Shown here piece after piece: positions 53,487-60,721 of a DNA stretch of 64,000 nucleotides. The stretch is from a bacterium (GTDB taxonomy: Bacteria > Vulcanimicrobiota > Xenobia > Xenobiales > Xenobiaceae), in NCBI GenBank assembly GCA_030535355.1, contig JAUNIO010000010.1:1-64000 (forward strand), in the 5' to 3' direction. How positions within the stretch are numbered: position 1 is the stretch's first letter; every line of letters begins with the position of its first letter. The translations under genes and the position numbers were made by a program. The notes beneath the pieces were generated by a model. The model worked only from the letters and a program-made list of their open reading frames with translations. It was not told the origin of the DNA and made no database searches.

Positions 53487-56400
53487 ATGAGCATGGATCT
53501 GACCGGCATCACCAATCGGAACGAGTATTACACCAACCATTACCTGGCCTCGATCTTCGCCGACAACGCCGCGGAAACCATCGCCCGCTGGAGAGCCGAA
53601 GCCAAAGAGGGCGAAAATACCCGCACCCCCTGGGCCCTTCTCCGCGAAGCCGCCCGGCAGTTCTATCCCCTGCACGACCGCTTCCTGCGCTCCCGCTTTG
53701 AGACCCAGACTCTCAGCAGCATCCGCGCCCTGGCCGATACTTATCTGGCGGCCTTGGGCTATCCCGAGCCCGCTCCCGAATGGGTGACCCTGAACGACGA
53801 GACGCGGGTGCCCGTCTATCTGGAGCTGAAAAAAGCCAACGGCGCTCCGGCGCTGTGGGTGCTGCTGGCGGCCTCCCGGGACAAGCAGGCGGCCGTTCTG
53901 GACAAATTCTGCTTCTCGGCCGCCGATATCGGCGAAGGCAGCCCAGCCGGCGTGTCCGCCGATATCCTGACCGACATTCCCAACGAAGAGCTGATCGGCC
54001 GCATCCTCTTCGGCCAGGCCGAACCGCCCCGCTTCGTCATCCTGATCGGCATGAACCAGATCGCCCTCATCGACCGCAACAAGTGGAACGAAAAGCGCTA
54101 TCTGCAGTTCGAGCTGGAAGAGATCTTCAGCCGCCGCGAGGAATCGACTCTGCAGGCCGCGGCGGTCCTGCTGCACCGCAGCAGCCTCTGTCCCGAAGAG
54201 GGCGCGGCGCTTTTGGACGAACTGGACGCCAACTCCCAAAGACACGCCGCCGGGGTTTCCGAAGACCTTAAGTACGCCCTGCGCGAAAGCATCGAAATCC
54301 TGGGCAACGAAGTGCTGTACGATCTGCAGCACCGGCTGAACCGCGACCTCGACGCCGCTCCCGTGGACGCCGGACAGCTGACCCTGGAATGTCTGCGCTA
54401 CATGTACCGCATGCTCTTCGTGCTCTTCATCGAAGCCCGTCCCGAACTGGGCTACGCCCCCGTCAAAGCTCAGTCCTACCTGACCGGCTACTCGCTGGAA
54501 AGCCTGCGGGATATCGCCGACAGCATCCGCGGCGAGACGGCCGAAGTCGGCGGCGGCTATTACCTGCACGAAACCCTGGCCAAGCTCTATGAGCTGATTT
54601 ACAGCGGTTATCCCTCCGCCCAAGAAGATGTTTTAAAGTATTCCCGGGAGCTGAGCCTGCACGATATGTTCGTCATCGCTCCGCTGAAAGCGCATATTTT
54701 CGATCCGGAATACACCCCCATGCTCAGCCGCGCCAAACTGCGCAACAGCGCCATGCTGCGCATCATCGACCTGATGAGCCTGACCCGGGAAAGCGGCAGA
54801 AAGAAAGAGCGCCGCGGGCGCATCTCCTACTCCAATCTGGGCATCAACCAGCTGGGATCGGTGTACGAGGCCCTGCTCTCCTACCGCGGCTTTATCGCCG
54901 AAGACACCCTGTACGAAGTCAAACGGGCCGGCAGCAGCTTCAACGAACTGGACGTGGGTTATTTCGTGCCCGAAGCAGAACTCGCCAAGTACGGGGAAGA
55001 CGAGCGCGTGCGCTATGAAAAGGACGATCCCGAGGGCAGATACCGCCAGGGCGAGCTGCGCCGCTACGAGAAAGGCGCCTTCATCTACCGCCTGGCCGGG
55101 CGCGAGCGGGAAAAATCCGCCTCCTACTACACCCCGGAAACGCTGACCCAATGCCTGGTCAGGTATGCCCTGCAGGAGCTGCTGCAGAACGTGAGCAAGG
55201 CCGAGGATATTCTCCGGCTGACCGTCTGCGAGCCGGCCATGGGCAGCGCGGCCTTCTTAAACGAGGTCATCAGCCAGCTGGCCGAAGCCTACCTGGAGCG
55301 CCGCCAAAAAGAGCTGGGAGAGATGATCCCCGCGGACAGCCGCCTGCGCGAGCTGCAGCGGGTCAAGATGTTCATCGCCGACCGCAATGTTTACGGCCTG
55401 GACCTCAACCCCGTGGCCGTCGAGCTGGCCGAGGTGTCCCTCTGGCTGAACACCATCTTCGAAGGCGGCTACGTGCCCTGGTTCGGCCTGCAGCTGGTCA
55501 GCGGCAATTCCCTGATCGGGGCCCGCCGCCAATGCTACCGCACCGCCGACTTGCAGGCCGCCTCACCGGGCCAGCGCTGGTACGAAAAGGCCCCCGAACG
55601 GGTGCCCTTGGGCGCGGAGCGCGTCTCCGGCGGCAAAGGCCGCGCCAAAGAGACCTGGCAGGTCTGGCACTTCCTGCTGGGCGATCCCGGCATGGTCAAT
55701 TATGGCGATAAGGTAATTAAATCTCTGGAGCCGGAAAAAATCAAAATGCTGACCGCCTGGAACCGGGAGTTTATCAAGCCCTGCTCCCCCGACGATACAG
55801 CCACCCTCTTAAGGCTGTCCGCCGTCGTCGACGATCTGTGGCGCAAGCAGGTTGAGCTGCGCCGGGAGGTCAGACGGCAGACCCAAGACCGCCTCAGCGT
55901 TTACGGCTGCGAGGATGCCCAGGAAGCCGCGCGCACCACCATCCGCCAGAAGGACGCCATTCTCAGCAAGCTCTATAAATCCGAGCACATGAAGAACGCT
56001 GGACCCTACGCCCGCCTGAAATTCGCCCTGGATTACTGGTGCGCCCTGTGGTTCTGGCCCATCGAGCAGGCAGAACTGCTGCCCAGCCGCGACGAGTTTT
56101 TCAACGACATGAGTTTGATTTTAGAGGGCACCTTCTCCACCGCCGGCACGGCCAGCCCCTTTTACGCCCAGCAGCTGAGCCTGCTGCCCACCGAACAGGA
56201 GGAGCGCCGGGAAGACATAGTAGCCAAGTTCAAGGAGCTGTACCCCGACGAGAGCCGGGTAGATATAGACAAACTGTGCGCGGTATTCCCCCGCCTGGCC
56301 CTGGCGCGGCGCATCGCGGAGCAGAACCGCTTTGTGCACTGGGAGCTGGAATTTGCCGACCTGTTCGCCGAGCGCGGCGGCTTCGACCTGATTATCGGGA

Positions 56401-58343
56401 ATCCGCCCTGGATCAAGCTGGAATGGAACGAGCAGGGCGTGCTGGCGGACCGCCATCCCTTCTTGGCGATTAAGAACCTGACCGCCACCCAGACCGCGCA
56501 GCGCCGCGGCGAAGCTTTGGCAGACGGGGAAACGCGCCGTCTCTATTGCGGGGAATACACAGCTTTGGCGGGGCAGAAAAATTTCCTGAACGCCCTGCAG
56601 AATTATCCCGATCTAAAAGGCCAGCAGACCAACCTCTACAAGTGTTTCCTGCCCCAAGCCTGGGCTTTCAATAATAAACGCGGCGTCAGCGCCTTCATTC
56701 ACCCTGAGGGCGTCTTCGACGACCCGAAGGGTGGTGCACTTCGCGAAAAAATGTATGAGCGTATTCGCAAACATTTTATGTTTGCGAATGAGCGAAAACT
56801 ATTTCGCGAAGTGGACCACCATACGACATTCAGTCTGAATGTGTATGGTGGTCCACTGCCGATCGTGTCGTTCGACACGATCGGCGAAATTTTTGAAATT
56901 TCCACCATTTCCGAATGTTACGAAGGCGACCGCTCCAAGCCGCTTCCCGGCCTCAAAAACGAGAAGGGGGAATGGAACACCATGGGCCACCCGGATCGGA
57001 TCATTCGCGTCGCCCGCAAAGAACTGGAGACTTTTGCCCGGGTCTTCGACGGCAGCCCCAACTGGAAACAGACCAAACTGCCAGCATTATACGCGGTCCA
57101 GCTGCTGGAAGTGCTGGAGCGCTTCGCCGAGCAAAAGGTCACCCTGGGAGACCTGGGTAACGGAGTCTTCTGCAGCGAAATGTGGCACGAGACCAATGCT
57201 CAAAAAGACGGAACTATCCGACGCCAGGTGCATTTTCCCCACAATTTAAGCGAGATGATCTATTCCGGCCCCCATTTCGGGGTGGCCAATCCCTTTTTCA
57301 AGTGCTCGCGTCCGATCTGCAAGCTCAACAGCGATTACGACAATATCGACCTGCAGAACATTGGCGTCGATTACCGGCAGCGCTGCAACTACGTGCCAAA
57401 CTGCAGCAGGGAGGAATATCTCCGCCGCGTCGCAGTAACACCTTGTGGGACTAAGTATAATAATTGTTATAGAATAATCTCAAGGAGAATGCTCAATCAA
57501 GGCGGTGAAAGGACATTAATAGCTGCAATTGCAACGCCTCAGACGGCACATATCAATACTGTTTTCGGAATCACCTTCGAGCAGCATCTCCCATTTTTTG
57601 CCGGTTTAGAAGCCTCTATACCATACGATTATTACATTAAAGCCACTGGCAAAAGTGACGGCAGATTTGATACCATTGCAACACTTCCCCTTCCAATTGA
57701 TAGTGTTCATTATGATCAGATAACAGCTCGCGCCCTCCTGCTGAACTGCCTCACCACAGCCTACGCCGGCCTCTGGCGGCAGTGCTGGCGGGACAGCTTC
57801 GCGCAGGACTCCTGGGCCAAGGCCGATCCCCGCCTGCGCCCCGAGCGCTTCGCCGCCCTCACCCCGGAATGGAGCTGGGAGACGCCCCTGCGCACGGACT
57901 ACGAGCGCCGCCAGGCCCTGGTGGAGCTGGACGTGCTGACCGCCCTGGCTCTGGGCCTGACCCTCGACCAACTGAGAACCATCTACCGCATCCAGTTCCC
58001 GGTGCTGCAGTCCTACGAAGCCGACACCTGGTACGATGCCCGGGGCCGCATCGCCTTCACCAACAACCGCAGCCTGACCGGCGTGGGTTTCAGCCGGCCG
58101 GAATGGGAGGGCAAAACGGCCCCGGAACCCGTGCGGCGCGGGGAGGCCCCCTGGAACGGCATCCTGAAGGACGCCCCCGCGGGGTACGTCTTCGCCCGCA
58201 CCTTCACCGACGACACCCTGCCCGGCGGCCCGGTTGAGCGCACCGTCGAATACGCCGCTCCCTTCGACCGCTGCGACAGGGAACGGGACTATGAAACGGT
58301 GTGGGCATATTTTGCGGAAAAGAGCGGGAAGGAGGGCGTATAA
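53487..58343 (+). CDS. Giant Eco57I-like adenine DNA methyltransferase, DrmMI/HmaB-like
   Basis: At 1618 residues this is a large class-gamma-like N6-adenine methyltransferase. Motif I is TVCEPAMGSAAFLNEVISQL (about 577-596), GLDLNPVAVELAEVSLWLN supplies the acidic SAM residue, and the catalytic motif is LIIGNPPWIKLEW (about 967-979). A long N-terminal region (1-550) precedes them and the C-terminal third (about 1190-1450) probably reads the DNA target. A histidine-rich conserved segment, KLFREVDHHTTFSLNVYG, lies at about 1106-1123 inside a run of DNA hairpins. Codons 1315-1415 are much more AT-rich than their surroundings. There is no obvious nuclease domain. It sits three bases after the helicase and overlaps the next ATG by one base (TAATG), so it belongs to a translationally coupled operon. 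Adenine marking of self DNA is the expected role. Confidence 0.88.
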   Translation: MSMDLTGITNRNEYYTNHYLASIFADNAAETIARWRAEAKEGENTRTPWALLREAARQFYPLHDRFLRSRFETQTLSSIRALADTYLAALGYPEPAPEWVTLNDETRVPVYLELKKANGAPALWVLLAASRDKQAAVLDKFCFSAADIGEGSPAGVSADILTDIPNEELIGRILFGQAEPPRFVILIGMNQIALIDRNKWNEKRYLQFELEEIFSRREESTLQAAAVLLHRSSLCPEEGAALLDELDANSQRHAAGVSEDLKYALRESIEILGNEVLYDLQHRLNRDLDAAPVDAGQLTLECLRYMYRMLFVLFIEARPELGYAPVKAQSYLTGYSLESLRDIADSIRGETAEVGGGYYLHETLAKLYELIYSGYPSAQEDVLKYSRELSLHDMFVIAPLKAHIFDPEYTPMLSRAKLRNSAMLRIIDLMSLTRESGRKKERRGRISYSNLGINQLGSVYEALLSYRGFIAEDTLYEVKRAGSSFNELDVGYFVPEAELAKYGEDERVRYEKDDPEGRYRQGELRRYEKGAFIYRLAGREREKSASYYTPETLTQCLVRYALQELLQNVSKAEDILRLTVCEPAMGSAAFLNEVISQLAEAYLERRQKELGEMIPADSRLRELQRVKMFIADRNVYGLDLNPVAVELAEVSLWLNTIFEGGYVPWFGLQLVSGNSLIGARRQCYRTADLQAASPGQRWYEKAPERVPLGAERVSGGKGRAKETWQVWHFLLGDPGMVNYGDKVIKSLEPEKIKMLTAWNREFIKPCSPDDTATLLRLSAVVDDLWRKQVELRREVRRQTQDRLSVYGCEDAQEAARTTIRQKDAILSKLYKSEHMKNAGPYARLKFALDYWCALWFWPIEQAELLPSRDEFFNDMSLILEGTFSTAGTASPFYAQQLSLLPTEQEERREDIVAKFKELYPDESRVDIDKLCAVFPRLALARRIAEQNRFVHWELEFADLFAERGGFDLIIGNPPWIKLEWNEQGVLADRHPFLAIKNLTATQTAQRRGEALADGETRRLYCGEYTALAGQKNFLNALQNYPDLKGQQTNLYKCFLPQAWAFNNKRGVSAFIHPEGVFDDPKGGALREKMYERIRKHFMFANERKLFREVDHHTTFSLNVYGGPLPIVSFDTIGEIFEISTISECYEGDRSKPLPGLKNEKGEWNTMGHPDRIIRVARKELETFARVFDGSPNWKQTKLPALYAVQLLEVLERFAEQKVTLGDLGNGVFCSEMWHETNAQKDGTIRRQVHFPHNLSEMIYSGPHFGVANPFFKCSRPICKLNSDYDNIDLQNIGVDYRQRCNYVPNCSREEYLRRVAVTPCGTKYNNCYRIISRRMLNQGGERTLIAAIATPQTAHINTVFGITFEQHLPFFAGLEASIPYDYYIKATGKSDGRFDTIATLPLPIDSVHYDQITARALLLNCLTTAYAGLWRQCWRDSFAQDSWAKADPRLRPERFAALTPEWSWETPLRTDYERRQALVELDVLTALALGLTLDQLRTIYRIQFPVLQSYEADTWYDARGRIAFTNNRSLTGVGFSRPEWEGKTAPEPVRRGEAPWNGILKDAPAGYVFARTFTDDTLPGGPVERTVEYAAPFDRCDRERDYETVWAYFAEKSGKEGV
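56737..56902 (+). repeat. Run of consecutive perfect hairpins inside the methyltransferase gene
   Basis: Five inverted repeats follow each other or nest within 166 bp: outer CACTTCGCGAAA (56737-56748) with TTTCGCGAAGTG (56802-56813); inside it ATTCGCAAACAT (56763-56774) with ATGTTTGCGAAT (56778-56789), loop TTT; GTGGACCACCATAC (56811-56824) with GTATGGTGGTCCAC (56843-56856), itself enclosing ACATTCAG/CTGAATGT (56826-56842); GCCGATCGTGTCG (56858-56870) with CGACACGATCGGC (56873-56885); and GAAATTT/AAATTTC (56886-56902). All arms are perfect. The reading frame continues through and encodes what looks like conserved family sequence. Confidence 0.95.
57430..57735 (+). other. AT-rich mosaic segment in the methyltransferase target-recognition region
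   Basis: Codon choice changes abruptly: flanks use GC-ending codons (CTG, GCC, CGC) while this segment uses TTA, ATA, AAT, GAT and CAA freely (for example near 57470-57530 and 57600-57720). The frame is unbroken. It encodes about residues 1315-1416, where such enzymes usually hold target-recognition loops, and looks like a recombined allele. Confidence 0.6.
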
Positions 58344-58345
58344 TG
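58281..58345 (+). repeat. Direct repeat, copy 1: end of the methyltransferase gene
   Basis: GGACTATGAAACGG followed by TGGG and TATTTT, ending TAATG. The same order appears at 58710-58773. This copy encodes the true C-terminus of the methyltransferase (DYETVWAYFAEKSG) and ends at the start codon of the winged-helix gene. Confidence 0.7.
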
Positions 58346-58711
58346 AACGAACAGCAGATAATGGAGATACTGCGCTACGGAGAACGCAGCACAGAAACCG
58401 ACAGAGGCGCAAAAAACAGCACAGAAATCAGCACAGAAACCGGCGGCAGCACAAAAAACAGCACGGGAAACAGCCTGGTACGCGAGACAGTCACTTGTAC
58501 GGAAAAGGACCATCTGCCCTATACAGCCAGTGAAAAGCTGGTTTTAGCGTGTATTGCGAAAAAGCCGTCCATTACCATGGAGCAGCTGGCGCAAAAAACC
58601 GGGTTGTCGCGCGGCAGAGTGCGTTATGCGCTCGACACACTGAAAGAAAAGGGGCAGCTGCAGAGAGAAGGCCCGCAAAAGGGCGGACAGTGGATAATAA
58701 AGAGGCCGTGA
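58343..58711 (+). CDS. Winged-helix DNA-binding protein within the defence operon
   Basis: ATG 58343 overlaps the methyltransferase TAA by one base, with AAGGAGG (58329-58335) seven bases upstream. The 122-residue protein begins with an acidic-polar segment containing short Ser-Thr-Glu repeats (about 18-45: STETDRG, STEISTETGGSTKNST). The C-terminal 60 residues are a winged helix: ASEKLVLACIAKKPSITMEQ, LAQKTGLSRGRVRYALDTLK, EKGQLQREGPQKGGQWIIK, like the wHTH at the end of AlbA/RecG-like 'putative DNA binding' proteins. It may regulate the operon or act as a DNA-recognition subunit. It is flanked exactly by two copies of the methyltransferase 3' end. Confidence 0.75.
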   Translation: MNEQQIMEILRYGERSTETDRGAKNSTEISTETGGSTKNSTGNSLVRETVTCTEKDHLPYTASEKLVLACIAKKPSITMEQLAQKTGLSRGRVRYALDTLKEKGQLQREGPQKGGQWIIKRP

Positions 58712-58773
58712 ACAGGACTATGAAACGGCCTGGGAGTATTTTTCTGCGAGAAGCACCCGGGAGTTGAATAATG
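58710..58773 (+). repeat. Direct repeat, copy 2: vestigial methyltransferase 3' end
   Basis: GGACTATGAAACGG then CCTGGGAGTATTTTT and, further on, TAATG, aligning with 58281-58345. In frame it would read DYETAWEYFSARSTRELNN, a plausible C-terminus of a related methyltransferase. It begins in the stop codon of the winged-helix gene and ends at the start codon of the ATPase gene. Confidence 0.7.
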
Positions 58774-59991
58774 GGAAAAATATTAGGTTTTAGAATAAAA
58801 AACTACGGAACGCTTAAAGATATAAAAATGGGGCAGACTTTCGCAGACTCCAAAAGCACCCCTTTGGGCAATATGGTAACCCTCATAGGGCCAAGCGGCA
58901 ACGGAAAAAGCTCTTTAGCCGACGCTTTCGGTTTCATTACCGACTGTCTTAATACCGATGTGGAAACAGCCTGCGATTCGCATAACAGAGGCGGATTTGA
59001 GCAATTGGTATCACAGGGAACCGAAGAACCTATTTACTTCGAATTATATTATCGTGAAAACAGCAATTCACGGCCTATAACCTATGAATTAACTATCGGC
59101 TTAGACAATTCCCGACGTCCCTGCGTACAGTCGGAACGTTTGCGGCAAAGAGTGCAGAAAAGAGGCAGGCCGCTGTCTTTCCTCTACCTTAACGACGGCA
59201 AAGGCTACGCCTTTGAAGGAACCGAAGGCGGACAGGACGAGGATACTGGCGCTGTAAGCGGAGAAAAAAAAGAAGTAGAATTAAATGATTCCAGAAAGCT
59301 GGGTATTGTCACCTTAGGGACTATGAAACAATACGCCAGAATAGAGAAGTTTTTACAGTTTTTAAGAAGCTGGTATCTTTGCTATTTTTCCCCGGACAGC
59401 GCCCGCCAAATTCAATCAGCTTCCCCGTCTCCCTATCTGAACCGCACCGGCAGCAACATTAATAACGTAGCCCAATATATGTATCGGGAAAACAGCAAAC
59501 GGTTCACGGGAATACTCGCGGAGATACAAAGCAAAATACCCAATATTGCAAAAATTGTTCCCGTCAAAATGCCAAACGGACAAATGGTGCTCGAGTTTTA
59601 TCAAAAGGGATTTACCAAGCCGTTTTATTCCAACCGTATGTCTGACGGTACTTTAAAACTATTTGCTTATTATCTGCTCATGAACGAAAACAATCCGCGG
59701 CAGCTTGTTTTCATCGAAGAGCCTGAGAATGGTTTATACCACCAGTATTTAGCCGCTCTGGCTTTGGAACTGACAAAAAACGCCGGCAGCGGATATACAA
59801 AACAGATATTTGTTACTACACACAGCCCGTTCTTTGTCAACGCCCTGCATCCGGAACAGATTTGGGTTTTGGAAAAAGATGAAAGCGGTTTTTCCGCGGT
59901 AAAACAAGCGTCAGAGTACGACTTTGTCAAAGACATGACAGCCGAAGGCGCTCAGCCGGGCGACTTATGGAACAGCCGATTCTTTGGCTGA
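58771..59991 (+). CDS. AAA/ABC-type ATPase of the OLD/RloA-like group
   Basis: A 406-residue ATPase. Walker A is LIGPSGNGKSSL (about 37-48); Walker B is LVFIEEPENGLY (about 310-321); the switch segment is TTHSPFFVNAL. NRMSDGTLKLFAYYLLM is the signature-like region. The layout matches AAA_15/AAA_21 (OLD, RloA, AbiL-type) ATPases found in defence systems, without a C-terminal TOPRIM nuclease of its own. The ATG is seven bases after GGGAG (58759-58763). The partner encoded next is a DUF4276, TOPRIM-like protein, so the two may act as a split OLD-type pair. Base composition is more AT-rich than the upstream methyltransferase, suggesting a separate origin. Confidence 0.85.
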   Translation: MGKILGFRIKNYGTLKDIKMGQTFADSKSTPLGNMVTLIGPSGNGKSSLADAFGFITDCLNTDVETACDSHNRGGFEQLVSQGTEEPIYFELYYRENSNSRPITYELTIGLDNSRRPCVQSERLRQRVQKRGRPLSFLYLNDGKGYAFEGTEGGQDEDTGAVSGEKKEVELNDSRKLGIVTLGTMKQYARIEKFLQFLRSWYLCYFSPDSARQIQSASPSPYLNRTGSNINNVAQYMYRENSKRFTGILAEIQSKIPNIAKIVPVKMPNGQMVLEFYQKGFTKPFYSNRMSDGTLKLFAYYLLMNENNPRQLVFIEEPENGLYHQYLAALALELTKNAGSGYTKQIFVTTHSPFFVNALHPEQIWVLEKDESGFSAVKQASEYDFVKDMTAEGAQPGDLWNSRFFG

Positions 59992-60008
59992 AGAACGGAA
60001 TTACAAGT

Positions 60009-60668
60009 ATGCATTTTCAGTTTTTAATCGAAGACCAATCAAGCGAGGTGCTGATCAGAGAAATAATGAACAGACTGATCGGCAGCCACGTTAAATACAA
60101 CTCCTGCGATTATAAGTCATTTAAGGGTATCGGAGGCTTCACAAAAAAAACTACGGCTAAAGAGACTCATACCGGCAAACTGCTGAATGACCTGGCGATC
60201 TACCTGAGAGGCTTTCAGCGCAGCCTGCAAGGCATCGAAGCAGTCTTAATAATTGTATTAGACAATGACGATAATAATCCCGAACATTTTAAAAATGAAT
60301 TAGAAACCTTGGCCCATGACAATAATATCACCATGGATCACGTTTTCTGCCTGGCCGTCGAAGAAGCCGAAGCCTGGCTGTTAGGAGATAAAGAAGCGGT
60401 TCTGCAGGCCTATCCGCAATCTAAATTAAAAGTTCTGAATGCTTATATTCAAGACAGTATCTGCGGAACCTGGGAAGTTTTAGCCGACGCAGTTTATAAA
60501 GGCGGCCTGGCCAAAATACAAAAGACGAAAATGCCATATATGGAAATTGGCAAACTAAAAAGCGAGTGGGCATACAATATCAGTAAATATATGGTGTTTG
60601 AGCATAATCTGTCTCCAAGCTTTCAATATTTCCTCGCATCCGTTAGTAAAAGAATCAGTGCCATATAA
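60009..60668 (+). CDS. DUF4276 (TOPRIM-like) partner of the ATPase
   Basis: I take ATG 60009 (MHFQFLIEDQSSEVLIREIM), 17 bases after the ATPase stop; an overlapping start at 59967 is possible. The 219-residue protein shows the DUF4276 plan: an opening IEDxSSE (Glu), VLIIVLDNDDNN (the DxD of a TOPRIM-like core) and CLAVEEAEAWLLGDKEAVLQ (acidic pair plus EAWLLGD, the family signature). Proteins of this family pair with AAA_15/21 ATPases, as in RloB and other defence modules, and are proposed nucleases or effectors. Acidic residues for metal binding are all present. A 53-bp gap then leads to the second helicase. Confidence 0.8.
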   Translation: MHFQFLIEDQSSEVLIREIMNRLIGSHVKYNSCDYKSFKGIGGFTKKTTAKETHTGKLLNDLAIYLRGFQRSLQGIEAVLIIVLDNDDNNPEHFKNELETLAHDNNITMDHVFCLAVEEAEAWLLGDKEAVLQAYPQSKLKVLNAYIQDSICGTWEVLADAVYKGGLAKIQKTKMPYMEIGKLKSEWAYNISKYMVFEHNLSPSFQYFLASVSKRISAI

Positions 60669-60721
60669 AAAACATATAGAAACAGGCTCAATCAGCCAAG
60701 CATACTTATAGGAGAGTCCAA

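Noticed and set aside
52194-54623. An 809-codon open frame on the minus strand opposite the helicase and methyltransferase
   Set aside because: It is a shadow of GC-rich coding DNA. Its composition (Gly, Gln, Val, Phe rich) is that of a reverse-frame artefact, it spans the junction of two real genes, and it has no recognisable motif.
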